From positions 11,375,501 through 11,439,500 of the forward strand of contig CM075346.1 of the NCBI GenBank assembly GCA_037693485.1: a DNA stretch of 64,000 bases, read 5' to 3'. This document shows positions 43,016-54,000 of the stretch, piece by piece; within the stretch, counting starts at the first letter, position 1, and each line of letters opens with the position of its first letter. The notes beneath the pieces were generated by a model, which had not been told where the DNA came from, did not search any database, and saw only the letters and a program-made list of their open reading frames with translations. A program made the translations under genes and the position numbers. The stretch is from Kitagawia praeruptora. Its lineage: Eukaryota; Streptophyta; Magnoliopsida; Apiales; Apiaceae.

Positions 43016-45520
43016 TTACAATGTAGAACACGAGAAACCTGCTGAGAACTTATGAAAGAAGCCATGGATGTGTTTGTTGATCTCATCGGGTTTTTCTTCA
43101 TGGATGAAATGAGCTACATCTTTTAAAACAATTACTTCCTGCAGCAAGGGTACAACTTTCTTGAGACCTCCTTTGTGAATGTAGTCCTTGGTCCCCGGTG
43201 CATTATAGGTCAGGTCAAGATCACCCACAATAAACTTTACGGGAACTTTTATTTGATCTTTAGTCCATGGAGCACTTAGTTCCCAGCTTCTGCATTAAGT
43301 ATATTCACAAAAGTAAACTATAAACAATACTCTTCGCTTCAAGTGAGAAAAACCAGGTAAGTTTGTTTTCTTCTGGTTACAAAACTAAACAATATTATAT
43401 GCTTGTATTAAACCAACAATAAACCGAGGTCATTAGCTTAGAGATTGTTGTGTAATTTTGCATCAAAGCTCATAATCAAGAAATTAATGCATAAGCATTG
43501 CTTTATATATATTAAAAAGCTAAAGGATGTTTCTGTAGTATGTTCTCGTTACTGAGCCCTTGTGATCAAAGATGGAGATTTATTATAATATATCTTAAGA
43601 AGATTAAGAGCTAATATTAGTACAACAAACTTACGCGTTTAAGGCGCGATAATAGTTGAATCCTCCGGTGAAGCCAGTTTGCTCATACTTTCTGGCATAA
43701 AAATCAATATCTTCTTCTGATAACCAAGATGGCAAGACGATTGGATCATTGCCATCAACTCCAAACGCTTTACCTTTTGGCAGATATAGAGGTCCGGGGT
43801 TGCGGTATGTCAAAAAATGCTTCAGAACTCTACTGGTTCCTATTTTGGAAAATTCAGCTTCTAGTTCTCCAGGTTCCTGGTACATAAAGAAAGTAAACCA
43901 TTTACCTTCTTGTTGATCTTTACTTTGATTTAAGCAAGGAGAAGAAGCCTTTTGCAATGAATTGGCATCAATTTGTTAAGTATAACAAAAGGCATCTCAA
44001 GATACAAGCTGTTGCTAATCTCTTACATGTAAACCAACAAAATTTCAAAGGATGTGGAGATGACCTGTGTTCATCTATTTTCCAATCATATTTGACGATC
44101 TTAAATGTGAGGGAAGCATATACCTGATCAAGTGTACAAGTAATTAAAAAGGCAGCACAATCATGCTAAGTATCCGTTTTGCAGGATTATCTAGCACAGC
44201 AAGGAATATTACTCCTCTGTTAGACAAACGCAACTTAAAATACTCATCTTCTCAGAGAGGTTGGACATAAAAAACTTATAAGCATCTCTCAACTTCAAAG
44301 CAGTCCGACAGATCGTATAAACAGTGTATTATTACATACTGGAATCCATTGCCAAGACTGGTTCCACAATCTGGACAGTCAGTTAAAAATTTGATTTTGT
44401 TCGAGTAAGTAACATAATTTAGGAAGATGGTATATTGGTATGTGGGAATCTTACAGTAGGGTAGCTAATCCACCATGTTGAAATGTTCAAATAAGTACAG
44501 TATACTACAGGAACAAAGCATGCGCTTCAATCATCCAATCTTATAAGCACAAACATCTGAAGAACTCATCTCATAGGGGAAATGCTCACCAGCTCATTCA
44601 AATATTTCAAATTTCATTTCTTTCAAAAATTCAAAACTTCGAATCTCAATATATTTTGTAATTTCAAATTTGTCATTGTACATGTATGTTACCCACTAGA
44701 TGCATTTCGCACCCTTTCAATTAATAAAAACTTCAAATAATAAGATCTGTGTACCCCCTAAGTCCTAACCACATAAAACTCCTTTAAAGAGTGAAATTTA
44801 TTGCAAGTGTTTGGATTGATATGACTTCAGATCAATAAGAGAATGATATAATAGAACTTCCTCCTAATCCAAAACTAATCAATAGCACAACTAACAACTC
44901 ATCTAGACTTAACCAAGTCCATTAATTTACAGATTTAAGCATGTGTTTATCTACAAAACCTCATACATAATTACGAAATTACCAGCAAAAAAGTGCAGAA
45001 ATAACAAAAACAATAAAATCTGAAACGAGAAAAAAAAAACCTGAATTCTGCAGATATAATAATCATCTCCGTAGACAGCACGCAAACCATCAACAGGCTT
45101 AACCTTCGGGTTTCGTGGCGTATAAACAACACTCAAAGTCACCAAGGCCTTAATCTTGTCCGGCCTATACATAGCAAAATTCCATGCCACAACTGCACCC
45201 CAGTCATGGCCAACCACAAAAACCTTGTCCTCCCCTGGTCCAGCCACGGCCTCGACCAGCGCCACCACATCTCCAACCAAGTGAAGCATTGTAAACTTGG
45301 AAGGATCATTCACAGGTGCTCCAGTGGTGTCGCCGAAACCACGTAGATCAGGTGCCACTGCTCTGTATCCGTGGGATGCCATGTAGACCATCTGGTGACG
45401 CCAGGTGTACCAGAGTTCAGGGAAGCCATGAATGAATAAAATCAGGGGGCCTTGGCCTAACTCCGCTATGTGCATATCAATGCCATTTACGCTCACTGTC
45501 TTGTGCTCTATCTTTTCCAT
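43016..45520 (-). CDS. Soluble epoxide hydrolase (alpha/beta-hydrolase), 3 exons
   Basis: Joined exons on the minus strand: 45520-45041, 43876-43635 and 43289-43016 (480+242+274 bp), giving 331 aa and TAA. Introns (1164 and 345 bp) have GT..AG borders; intron 1 is phase 0 and intron 2 phase 2. The product resembles plant soluble epoxide hydrolases (about 310-330 aa), which open fatty-acid and other epoxides to diols. Residues seen: oxyanion motif HGFPE 31-35, nucleophile Asp106 in GHDWGA, lid tyrosines Tyr154 and Tyr235, acid Asp266 in GDLDLTYN, base His301 in VAHFIHEEKP. All fit the known catalytic set. ATG 45520 (MEKIEHKTV) fits the family N-terminus; an in-frame ATG 30 codons upstream adds a Lys-rich tail and is less likely. 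No peroxisomal SKL ending (ends STL). Intact and probably functional. Confidence 0.95.
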
Positions 45521-45638
45521 TTCTTTTTGTGACTTCCCTGGAATTTGATACTTTGTGAAATTTATAGTGACAATATTTTTTGGACAACGTTTGCTTGAGA
45601 CAACAATCAATTATCAATTAACTGTCTATATTGGAGTA

Positions 45639-45645
45639 TTTTATA
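45639..45645 (-). promoter_or_regulatory. TATA box of the epoxide hydrolase gene
   Basis: TATAAAA on the minus strand, about 120 bases upstream of the ATG, implying a leader of roughly 90 bases. Duplicated at 57131-57137. Confidence 0.6.
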
Positions 45646-47303
45646 GGCACCAACCCTACCACTTTTATAATTTTATTATTATAAGAGTTTGGCTCTATAG
45701 GGTACTAATTATTTAGAGTACTTGGAGTACCCTATCATCACCGTTAGATTGAAAAAGATCCTATGGATAGAATTAAACTTTTTTTAATGGCAAAATCGTA
45801 AATAAATGAACAATTAAGGGCAGAATCCTTCAAATCAAACCGATAATAGATGTTTCTTAAAAAATGAATTTAAAATTATAGACGTAAGGGAAGATGTGGC
45901 AAAAAACAGGATGATAAACAAATATAACCGGTTTTTTTGATAAGATATACTAAACTAACCAGTTTTACAAATGTGGCCATATATAGCCGATGGAATACGC
46001 ATTTCAAAAGGGAGTAATACATGATACACATTTTTCGATGAAGTATTTAGAAGATTTTTTAATTTTAATATAGAATACGCAATTTGGGATGGTGTATTGT
46101 AAACTTAATGAGCATTCTAGGAATGCGTATTCCTATTATCATCATAAGTCTGCTCTTGATTCACCATGCATGTGTTCTAAATGGAAAAGACACCAGCCAC
46201 GTGTCTGACTATATCCCAAAAATTGTCCTTTTTTATTCCTTTACAAGTAATTGTGATCAATGGACTTGTGACACAACAACCGACTAAAAACATAGAATAC
46301 GCATTCAAGAAGGGTCATGTATTGAAACAGTTATAGTTGGCCAGTTATTTAAAACTGGTCATTTTTGTTTAAAATCATTAGAAAAAAAAGTTATTTCTGT
46401 CATTTTTTCCAAAAAACACGCAACACTATCATATCACTCCGGCAGTTACAGTTGTAAGCATATCCAAACACCAAGTTTTAAGGTTACACAGAACACGATT
46501 GAAAAAAGTACATTACAAGACAATTATCAAAACGAAGTTGAAGCTTGCAACTGGGTTTCAAGCAAACAATGAGCGAAGGTATGTAACTGGGTGCTTAGAA
46601 ACTTTTTCCTTTTAATTGACATTATATTTCGATTGCGAAATTCAAATCTTGTTGTAATGGATTTCACAATTCCTACAATCAAACACAAGTTCTGCAAATA
46701 CTGATTGAAATAGATTGGAAGCGCGACATTTTTTTTAAAATATCTTGATTTGTGTATTGCATGTGAGATGTTTTCCTGTTTTTGTATATGTTAAGATTAT
46801 AGATGTGTATTTTTTTAAATTAGTTGTGATGTATGAAAGTGAACTAGTTTCAATTGAATAAAATTATTAATTTCATCTTGAATTTGGTGTTAATTTAGTT
46901 TATGAATTAGGATAATTAAAAAAAAACATTATTCTGGGTAGACAAAAATTGATATTGATGAATTAAGTTCTACAAGTAAGAAATTATAGTAATTAATTTT
47001 TTTTGCAGTGATATTTGTATTTGGTGTAGTATCTTGGTGTAGTACTTGATAGTGTCTTGGTTTAATTGAATAATTTTCTGAAATTATTACTGCCTTTAGG
47101 AATTAAGAACTGATTAATGTCTCTGCATTAGTACAATGACTAAAATTAAAGAATGGGTGTAAAGAATGTTTTTAGGTTCTAGTAAATCTATGTTTTGTTT
47201 ATATGTTGTTTTGTTATGTTTTTATGTTAATTGTGATTTTTACATTTGCGTTGCGAAGAATATGTTTATTTAACAAACCCTACAAAAAGTACATGTCGCA
47301 CTC
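45646..47303. other. Upstream region of the epoxide hydrolase gene
   Basis: About 1.65 kb AT-rich sequence without a supported gene. GGAATACGCA / GAATACGCA recurs at 45990, 46075, 46295 and, inverted, near 46120. The whole stretch is duplicated at 57138-58793. Confidence 0.6.
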
Positions 47304-47682
47304 CAACATGGCCACACTCCAGTCAATGGTCACTCCAGACAAAGGCCACGCGTCCCACATCCCGGGAATTCAGCGGCTTGTCCCCCAGATCCAACGGTCG
47401 GGGGTGAAGGTAACCTACCCCTAAACCCTAGGCCTAGGGCTATAAATACCCCTAGTAAATAGGGTTTAGGGGTTAGCCATTATTACACACCTACACACAT
47501 TCATTACTTTGTGATACTCTACTTGATTATTACCTTCCAAAGCCAACTCTTATTCTCACGCCGGAGGCACCTCGGGGCCAAACCCCCCCTCCGGTGTTGT
47601 TTTGCAGATACCCAACTACAGCTACACCACTTCCGAGACAGGAGTTGGCGAGGAAGTACCCGATCGAGATCTAGAGTTATCA
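47304..47682 (+). repeat. Truncated 5' LTR of element G
   Basis: 379 bp equal to 55151-55529 with no difference noticed. Keeps the TATA box (TATAAATA, 47441-47448). The left boundary is a rearrangement junction, not an LTR end. Confidence 0.93.
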
Positions 47683-47683
47683 T

Positions 47684-47701
47684 TGGCGCTAGAAGGAGGG
47701 G
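47684..47701 (+). other. Primer-binding site of element G
   Basis: TGGCGCTAGAAGGAGGGG one base after the LTR end. The tRNA was not identified. Confidence 0.75.
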
Positions 47702-47775
47702 GCGAACCTCCGAACTCCAAAACCCCGAACCAACAGCCAAACTGAGACAACCTGAACTACCTGAAACCAAAAGCC

Positions 47776-50208
47776 ATGCCTCGACCGAGTAAATCCACCC
47801 GAGCAAACAGCGCCCCAAGAGAAGAGCCTGTCCCGGAGCCCATCCCGCAAAACCAGGTCCCGGTCCAGGAGAGGCTCGGGATCGGTCCAAACGATGCTCG
47901 GGTCACAGTCGAAGTGAATCGGTACAAGTATACCGACGTGCCCCTTGAGTCTGCCCAGATGGAGAACTTGACCCCGGCGGAACTGGCCGAAGCAATCCGG
48001 GCTTACCGAAACCGCCCTCATCCAGAACCTGAACCCGAGCAGGCGGAAGACTCCGAAGGTTCAGCCAATTCCAACAACCCGCGAGCCTCGGTCTTCGCTC
48101 GCCTCGGGAATCAAAACAAAAGGAACAAAAAGGACCACCCAACCCAGAGTAAGGTCAGAGAAGAGGAGGCCGATGAGCTGAAACGGATGGAAAGACTCCG
48201 GGAAAAAATAAGACAGGAGGAACAAGCTAAGTTGGAGCACAGAATCCAAAGAAGGCTCCAAGAAGAGGAGGAAAGAATGAGAAAATCCAAACCCAAAAGA
48301 ACCCGGAGAGAGGTAAGTCCGGAGATTATCTCAGATGACGAAGAACGTCCCAGCAACCTGGTTCAAATGATCCAGGAGTTACAGAGGAAAGTCAACAACG
48401 ACTCCGGGTTTGAGATCCAAGACACACTCACCCCTTTTAGCCGCTCTCTTGAAGCCATGCCCCGGCAAAAGAACCTCAAGCACTACAACTTCGACTCCTT
48501 TAATGGGTTGGAGGACCCTGAAGAACACCTCAACTACTTTGAGCAAATAGCCCTGATATATTTCTATAACGATCTAACCAAGTGCAGGTTCTTCGCCTCC
48601 ACACTAAAAGGAGCGGCTCAGAGATGGTTCAGCAGGATCCCCTCCCGGAGCATACACAGCTGGAAGGAATTCAGAGAGGCCTTCCTCCGGAGGTTCCGAG
48701 CCAATAAGACCCCGGAATATCACATGTGCCACCTGGAAACAATTAGGCAAAATGACAACGAAACACTTTCAGCTTTCATGAAACGGTTCCAAGAAGCCAT
48801 AAATCAAGTCACGAATCTGGACGAAAGAGAAGCCTTGAGCATTTTCCGGAAGAACCTAGACCCGGAGCGTAGTGAACGCTATGTGATTGAGTTGGTAAAC
48901 AAAGAGCCCCAGAGCCTGGCTGCAGCCTATTCTATGGCCGCCAAATTCATCAAAGAAACCGATATCTTACAAGCAATGAGGATGACCCGGCAGGGCACCT
49001 CCTCGGGAAGAAGTAAAGATGATCGCTCTAGAAACGACCACAACCCAGACAAGAAGTTTAAGCCCAACAAGCAACACAACTACATCCCAAGTCATCAACT
49101 AACGACCCCGGACAAAGATCACTCCTCCCGAGCCAAATCCGAAGCCAAGCCCCCGAGGCCGGGGAGAGCCGAGCCGAGGCCGGAACCAGACTGGACACCC
49201 CTGAACCGGCCTAGAGCCGAAATATTAAAGGAAGTTCGGAATAAACCCTTCTTTTATCCTCCCAAACCTCTGGTATCAGCCCCGGAGAACAGGCCCCGGA
49301 ATAAGCACTGCGACTATCATGCAACTCATGGCCACGAAACAGAAAGTTGTGTCTCCCTCAAGTTCTTCATCGAAGACCAGGTTAAGAAAGGAAACATGGG
49401 CCAATACCTAGCTCGGAGAACCACGGAGAGGGGGGATGGATCCGGGGCTCAGAAGACTAAACATGTGGTGCACGTGGTATTGGGAGGATCCAACTCCCCT
49501 CCAGCAAGTCCGGGCTCCGGAGACGAGGTAATGATGATAGACTCGGCCCCGGAGCAAACCATATCTTTTAGCAATGCTGATTTTGAAGGAGTAGACCCTG
49601 ACCACAATGAAGCCCTAGTGGTGACCTTAGACATCGCTGAAAATGAGGTAAAGAGAATCCTTGTTGACAACGGCTCCTCTGTCAACGTATTGTTCAAACA
49701 CACCATGGATAGAATGCAGCTCGGCAGTGTCAGAATGAATGAATGCAGGGAAGACCCGCTATACGGCTTCGGCCACAACTTGGTCCCCATCCAAGGAACC
49801 CTTTACCTGCCCGTCCAGTTCGGCACCGCCCCGAAGCAGATAACCCATATGATAAAATTCTACGTAATCAACATTCCTTCCTCCTACAATGTGATCCTCG
49901 GGCACCCGGCTTTGACCAAACTCCGAGCCATAACCTCAACCCCGCACCTTAAATTCAAATTTTCCACGACCTCCGGGGTTGGAGAGGTAAAGGGCGATAC
50001 CGAAACAGCTAGCCGATGTTATGGCCAAGCCCTAGTAATGGCAGAAATAGACCCGGAGAATAAGCGGAAAGCCTCCTCCTATCAGAAGAACTTGAGCAGA
50101 AAGAAACACAGAGCCAAAACTTACAAGAACCCCGGAAAGGAGGTGCAAAACATTGAAACAACAAGTGCCCCGAACCAGGAACCAGGTACATCTGAGGCCC
50201 GGGAATAA
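47776..50208 (+). CDS. Gag-protease polyprotein of element G
   Basis: 810 aa from ATG 47776 (MPRPSKSTRANS). A Glu/Arg-rich coiled-coil-like stretch lies at about 125-180 (LREKIRQEEQAKLEHRIQ). Gag domain at about 235-400 (HYNFDSFNGLEDP, AQRWFSRIP, AFLRRFRANKTP). Compact zinc finger CDYHATHGHETESC near 513. Aspartyl protease with ILVDNGSSVNVLF near 628 and YNVILGHPAL near 707. Ends with a TAA (50206-50208). The reading frame continues open beyond that stop into pol in the same register, so one suppressed stop would give Gag-Pol. Codon use is GC-rich compared with the AT-rich host surroundings. Confidence 0.93.
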   Translation: MPRPSKSTRANSAPREEPVPEPIPQNQVPVQERLGIGPNDARVTVEVNRYKYTDVPLESAQMENLTPAELAEAIRAYRNRPHPEPEPEQAEDSEGSANSNNPRASVFARLGNQNKRNKKDHPTQSKVREEEADELKRMERLREKIRQEEQAKLEHRIQRRLQEEEERMRKSKPKRTRREVSPEIISDDEERPSNLVQMIQELQRKVNNDSGFEIQDTLTPFSRSLEAMPRQKNLKHYNFDSFNGLEDPEEHLNYFEQIALIYFYNDLTKCRFFASTLKGAAQRWFSRIPSRSIHSWKEFREAFLRRFRANKTPEYHMCHLETIRQNDNETLSAFMKRFQEAINQVTNLDEREALSIFRKNLDPERSERYVIELVNKEPQSLAAAYSMAAKFIKETDILQAMRMTRQGTSSGRSKDDRSRNDHNPDKKFKPNKQHNYIPSHQLTTPDKDHSSRAKSEAKPPRPGRAEPRPEPDWTPLNRPRAEILKEVRNKPFFYPPKPLVSAPENRPRNKHCDYHATHGHETESCVSLKFFIEDQVKKGNMGQYLARRTTERGDGSGAQKTKHVVHVVLGGSNSPPASPGSGDEVMMIDSAPEQTISFSNADFEGVDPDHNEALVVTLDIAENEVKRILVDNGSSVNVLFKHTMDRMQLGSVRMNECREDPLYGFGHNLVPIQGTLYLPVQFGTAPKQITHMIKFYVINIPSSYNVILGHPALTKLRAITSTPHLKFKFSTTSGVGEVKGDTETASRCYGQALVMAEIDPENKRKASSYQKNLSRKKHRAKTYKNPGKEVQNIETTSAPNQEPGTSEARE

Positions 50209-53200
50209 CTAGCCTCAAACTCCCAGGCCCGGGTCCAGAAATCATCCCTGGTGAAAGACCAAGCCAAGCTAGAACCCGCCGTAGAAATTGAGACAATCGA
50301 GCTCATTCCGGGGAATTCGGAAAGAAAAGTAAAGATTGGCACTGGTCTAGACGCTGCCTTCAGACAAGAGCTAATCCAACTACTCCGGGAATATGCTGAT
50401 GTTTTTGCCTGGAGTCCATCTGACATGCCCGGACTCCGAGAATCCCTTGCCATGCATAGCCTGGATGTTGATCCTAGAAGAAAACCTGTGAAACAGAAAA
50501 GAAGGAACTTCGCCCCGGAGAGGCAGAGAGCTATAGACGAAGAGGTGGACAAATTACTTAAGGCAGATATTATCTGCGAGGTGAAATACCCGGAGTGGCT
50601 AGCCAACGTGGTTCTAGTCAAAAAGCCTAGTGGAAAATGGAGGATGTGTGTCGATTATACGGACCTGAATGAAGCCTGCCCCAAAGATCCATATCCATTA
50701 CCAAGTATAGACCAGCTCATCGACGCCACTGCCGGACATGTGATGCTCAGCTTTATGGACGCTTTCTCCGGGTACAACCAAATCAAGATGAATCGCGCAG
50801 ATATAGCCAAAACGGCATTCATCACCCACAGAGCCGTCTACGCTTATAAGTTCATGCCCTTTGGACTCCGGAATGCCGGAGCCACGTATCAAAGAGCCAT
50901 GGTGGAAGTCTTCAAAGACCAAATTGGCCGAAATCTGGAGTCCTATGTCGACGACATCATTGCCAAGTCTAAAACAGTCAAGGAACATGTCCCCGATCTA
51001 CGGGAATGTTTTGAAAACCTTAGAAAAAATGAGATGAAGCTAAATCCGGAGAAGTGCACCTTTGGGGTGGCAGCAGGAAAATTTCTAGGCTTCATGATCA
51101 GCCAAAGGGGAATTGAGGCTAATCCGGAGAAGATCAGGGCCATCTTAGAAATGCAACCACCCCGGACTCAGAAAGATATTCAGAAGTTAGCTGGATCACT
51201 AGCAGCCCTAAGAAGATTCATATCCAAGTTGGCAGAAAAGTGTTTGCCCTTCTTCAACTTGCTCAAAGGAGCCAGCAACAAGAAAGAAGTCACTTGGAGC
51301 CCTGAGTGCCAGCAAGCCCTTGACAACATCAAACAATATCTATCATCACCACCCCTCTTAACGAAGCCTGAATCCGGGGAACCCCTACATCTATACCTCT
51401 CCGCCGGGCCCCTAGCTGTGGCCGCGGCCCTAGTCCGGGAAGTTGAGGGAAACCAACGGCCGGTGTACTACATTAGCCAAGTCTTGAAAGATGCAGAAAC
51501 CAGGTACCCCAATCTAGAGAAGTTTGCCTTTGCCTTAGTCACAGCCTCAAGGAAACTCAGACACTATTTCCAAGGAAGAGAAATCAAGGTTGTAACAGAT
51601 CAGCCGCTACGAAGGATAATCCATAAGCCGGATGCATCAGGAAGATTAATAAATTGGGCAATTGAGCTAAGCCAATTCCACTTGACATTCGTACCCCGGA
51701 CAGCCATCAAGGCACAAGCTTTGGCAGATTTCATAGTAGAGTGCTCCTTCCCAGAACCACAGCAAGCTATGGCAGTGGCTGAAAATCCGAGAAACCAGAA
51801 CAGAGCCCCGGGATCATGGACTCTCCATGTTGATGGATCCTCAATAGCCGATAGGTCCGGGGCAGGACTAATCATAAGGAGCCCGGAAGACTTCCAAATC
51901 AAACAGGCCATAACATTCAAGTTCCCAGCAACCAATAACCAAGCCGAATATGAGGCTCTCCTTGCCGGGCTAAGGTTGGCACGAACTCTACAAATCAAGA
52001 ACCTGAACATCTACAGTGACTCACAAATCGTGGTACGGCAAACAAAAGGCGAATACATAGCCAAAGATCAAAAGCTAGCCCAATACCAAGCGCTTGTCAA
52101 GAGCCACTTAGCCACCATCCCGGAGTACCAAATCAACCAGGTCAACAGAGAAGAAAATTCTGAAGCTGATGAGCTATCCAAGCTAGTCCAGAACTCAGCC
52201 GAACTAGGCAGTTCGGTCTACTTCGAAGAATTGGGAACCCCGGCCATCAACCAAGGAGTGGTAATGGAGATAGATGACACCCCGAACTGGATGACCCCCT
52301 TCATCCTCTACCTGGAAAAAGGGGAATTGCCCGAAGATAAGAATGAGGCCAGAAGATTGAAAAACAAAGCTTCGAAGTACTTCATAGAAGAAAACCAGCT
52401 CTATCGCCGAACCTTCTCATCCCCAACACTGAAGTGCGTAGGCCCGGAAGAAGCTAATTACTGTTTACAAGAAGTGCACGAAGGAATTTATGGGGACCAC
52501 ATGTCCGCAAAGGCTCTCGCATACAAAATCATAAGGCAAGGTTACTACTGGCCAACAATCCACTCAGATGCAATAGAATTCGTCAAGAAATGCAGAAACT
52601 GCCAATTGTTCAGCAACATACCAAGGCAAAGCCCGGTCCTGCCATCTTCAGTTCTATCACCCATCCCCTTTGCTGTGTGGGGCATCGATATAGTAGGGCC
52701 TTTCCCCCGGGCCAAGGGCGATCTGAGGTACCTCCTGGTAGCAATCGACTACATGACTAAGTGGGCCGAAGCAAAGGCAATGAGGACCATAAACCAACAA
52801 GACTGCATCAAGTTCATGGACAACATACTGATGCGGTTCGGCCTTCCCAGGGTCCTGGTCTCAGATAATGGTCCCCAGTTCGTCGGCTCAGATTTCGAAA
52901 AATACTTGAAGGAAAGGGGAATCAAACATAAGAAATCCTCAGTGGCCTATCCCCAGGGAAATGGGCAAGTGGAAGTGACGAACAGAATCCTGCTAAGGGG
53001 AATTGAGAAGAGGCTGAAGGAAAGCAAGAACAAATGGCCCGAAGAACTGCCAAACGTGCTGTGGGCATACAGAACTAGCCCGAGGTCCGGAACAGGAGAA
53101 ACCCCGTTTAAACTAGCTTATGGAACCGAAGCAATGCTGCCAATTGAAGTGGGCTCCCCCTCCCACAGAGCAATCAACTTTGATGAAGATGCAAATGAAG

Positions 53201-53517
53201 ATGGGTTACGAGTTAACCTGGAACTAGTTGATGAGGTCCGGGACAATGCAGTACAAAGAATGGAGAAGTATAAAGAAAAAACTAGAGAGTACTTCGGGAA
53301 GAAGTCAAGGGTCAAAAACTTCCAAATCGGAGACCTGGTACTCCGGGACGCCGAAGCTTCAGACCCCACTAACACAGGAAAGCTTATGCCTAAGTGGGAG
53401 GGTCCCTACAGGGTTAAAGAAGTACTCCGCCCCGGAACCTACAAGCTCAGTCACATGGACAACACTGAAGTCCCCAACACCTGGCACGGACTCAGGCTAA
53501 GAAAGTACTACCAGTAA
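50209..53517 (+). CDS. Pol polyprotein of element G (RT, RNase H, second RNase H, integrase)
   Basis: Open frame of 1102 codons directly after the gag stop, same frame; no ATG near its start, so expression by stop suppression or splicing is likely. Reverse transcriptase at about 120-300: VVLVKKPSGKWR, FMDAFSGYNQI, FGLRNAGATYQR and palm box SYVDDIIAKS. RT-linked RNase H at about 385-480 (PVYYISQVL, VTDQPLRRI). Second RNase H at about 535-665 (LHVDGSSI, NNQAEYEALLAGLR, IYSDSQIVV), the mark of Tat-type elements. The integrase has a zinc finger with CRNCQLF near 805, then the D-D-E core as GIDIVGPF, SDNGPQF and GQVEVTNR. The C-terminal part ends WEGPYRVKEV..YKLSHMD. Full length, no defect seen. 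Confidence 0.94.
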   Translation, partial: LASNSQARVQKSSLVKDQAKLEPAVEIETIELIPGNSERKVKIGTGLDAAFRQELIQLLREYADVFAWSPSDMPGLRESLAMHSLDVDPRRKPVKQKRRNFAPERQRAIDEEVDKLLKADIICEVKYPEWLANVVLVKKPSGKWRMCVDYTDLNEACPKDPYPLPSIDQLIDATAGHVMLSFMDAFSGYNQIKMNRADIAKTAFITHRAVYAYKFMPFGLRNAGATYQRAMVEVFKDQIGRNLESYVDDIIAKSKTVKEHVPDLRECFENLRKNEMKLNPEKCTFGVAAGKFLGFMISQRGIEANPEKIRAILEMQPPRTQKDIQKLAGSLAALRRFISKLAEKCLPFFNLLKGASNKKEVTWSPECQQALDNIKQYLSSPPLLTKPESGEPLHLYLSAGPLAVAAALVREVEGNQRPVYYISQVLKDAETRYPNLEKFAFALVTASRKLRHYFQGREIKVVTDQPLRRIIHKPDASGRLINWAIELSQFHLTFVPRTAIKAQALADFIVECSFPEPQQAMAVAENPRNQNRAPGSWTLHVDGSSIADRSGAGLIIRSPEDFQIKQAITFKFPATNNQAEYEALLAGLRLARTLQIKNLNIYSDSQIVVRQTKGEYIAKDQKLAQYQALVKSHLATIPEYQINQVNREENSEADELSKLVQNSAELGSSVYFEELGTPAINQGVVMEIDDTPNWMTPFILYLEKGELPEDKNEARRLKNKASKYFIEENQLYRRTFSSPTLKCVGPEEANYCLQEVHEGIYGDHMSAKALAYKIIRQGYYWPTIHSDAIEFVKKCRNCQLFSNIPRQSPVLPSSVLSPIPFAVWGIDIVGPFPRAKGDLRYLLVAIDYMTKWAEAKAMRTINQQDCIKFMDNILMRFGLPRVLVSDNGPQFVGSDFEKYLKERGIKHKKSSVAYPQGNGQVEVTNRILLRGIEKRLKESKNKWPEELPNVLWAYRTSPRSGTGETPFKLAYGTEAMLPIEVGSPSHRAINFDEDANEDGLRVNLELVDEVRDNAVQRMEKYKEKTREYFGKKSRVKNFQIGDLVLRDAEASDPTNTGKLMPKWEGPYRVKEVLRPGTYKLSHMDNTEVPNTWHGLRLRKYYQ

Positions 53518-53643
53518 AGGAAAATAGCTTCTGCTCATACACGGGCATTATTTGGAAATTGTACTTGGAAATCATGTAACCGTTTCATTATCAATGAAAA
53601 AGAATTCTAGTTCTTACCTGATACTCCAATCTTCAAATTATTT

Positions 53644-54000
53644 CAAAATACCTACTTGGAAAAGTTTTCATCCTTTCCAAGTAGGCCAAAGCCCGGGACC
53701 TTAGCAATGCTTTGGCCCGGGAAGCCATAGGCATCAAAATACCTCCTTGGAAAAGTTTTCATCCTTTCCAAGTAGGCCAAAGCCCGGGACCTTAGCAATG
53801 CTTTGGCCCGGGAAGCCATAGGCATCAAAATACCTCCTTGGAAAAGTTTTCATCCTTTCCAAGTAGGCCAAAGCCCGGGACCTTAGCAATGCTTTGGCCC
53901 GGGAAGCCATAGGCATCAAAATACCTACTTGGAAAAGTTTTCATCCTTTCCAAGTAGGCCAAAGCCCGGGACCTTGGCAACGCTTAGGCCCGGGGACAAA
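53644..54000 (+). repeat. 91-bp tandem hairpin repeat of element G (four copies)
   Basis: Copies start at 53644, 53735, 53826 and 53917. Each holds two stems: CTACTTGGAAA..TTTCCAAGTAG (11 bp, intact in copies 1 and 4; one arm base changed in copies 2 and 3) and CCAAAGC..GCTTTGG with CCCGGG. Near-identical copies indicate recent amplification. Confidence 0.92.

Noticed and set aside
44951..45610. Extended 219-aa version of epoxide hydrolase exon 1
   Set aside because: It reads through the splice donor into intron 1 at its C-terminus and adds an atypical N-terminal tail; the three-exon model restores the full catalytic set.
46084..46287. 67-aa ORF with a hydrophobic start (also 57576-57761)
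   Set aside because: In the duplicate a TGT to TGA change shortens it to 61 aa without other signs of constraint; probably chance.
47519..50621. Minus-strand ORFs of 80-166 aa opposite gag-pol of G
   Set aside because: Shadows of the GC-rich plus-strand genes; no motif. Only the ORF at 54266-54805 lies outside gag-pol and looks protein-like.
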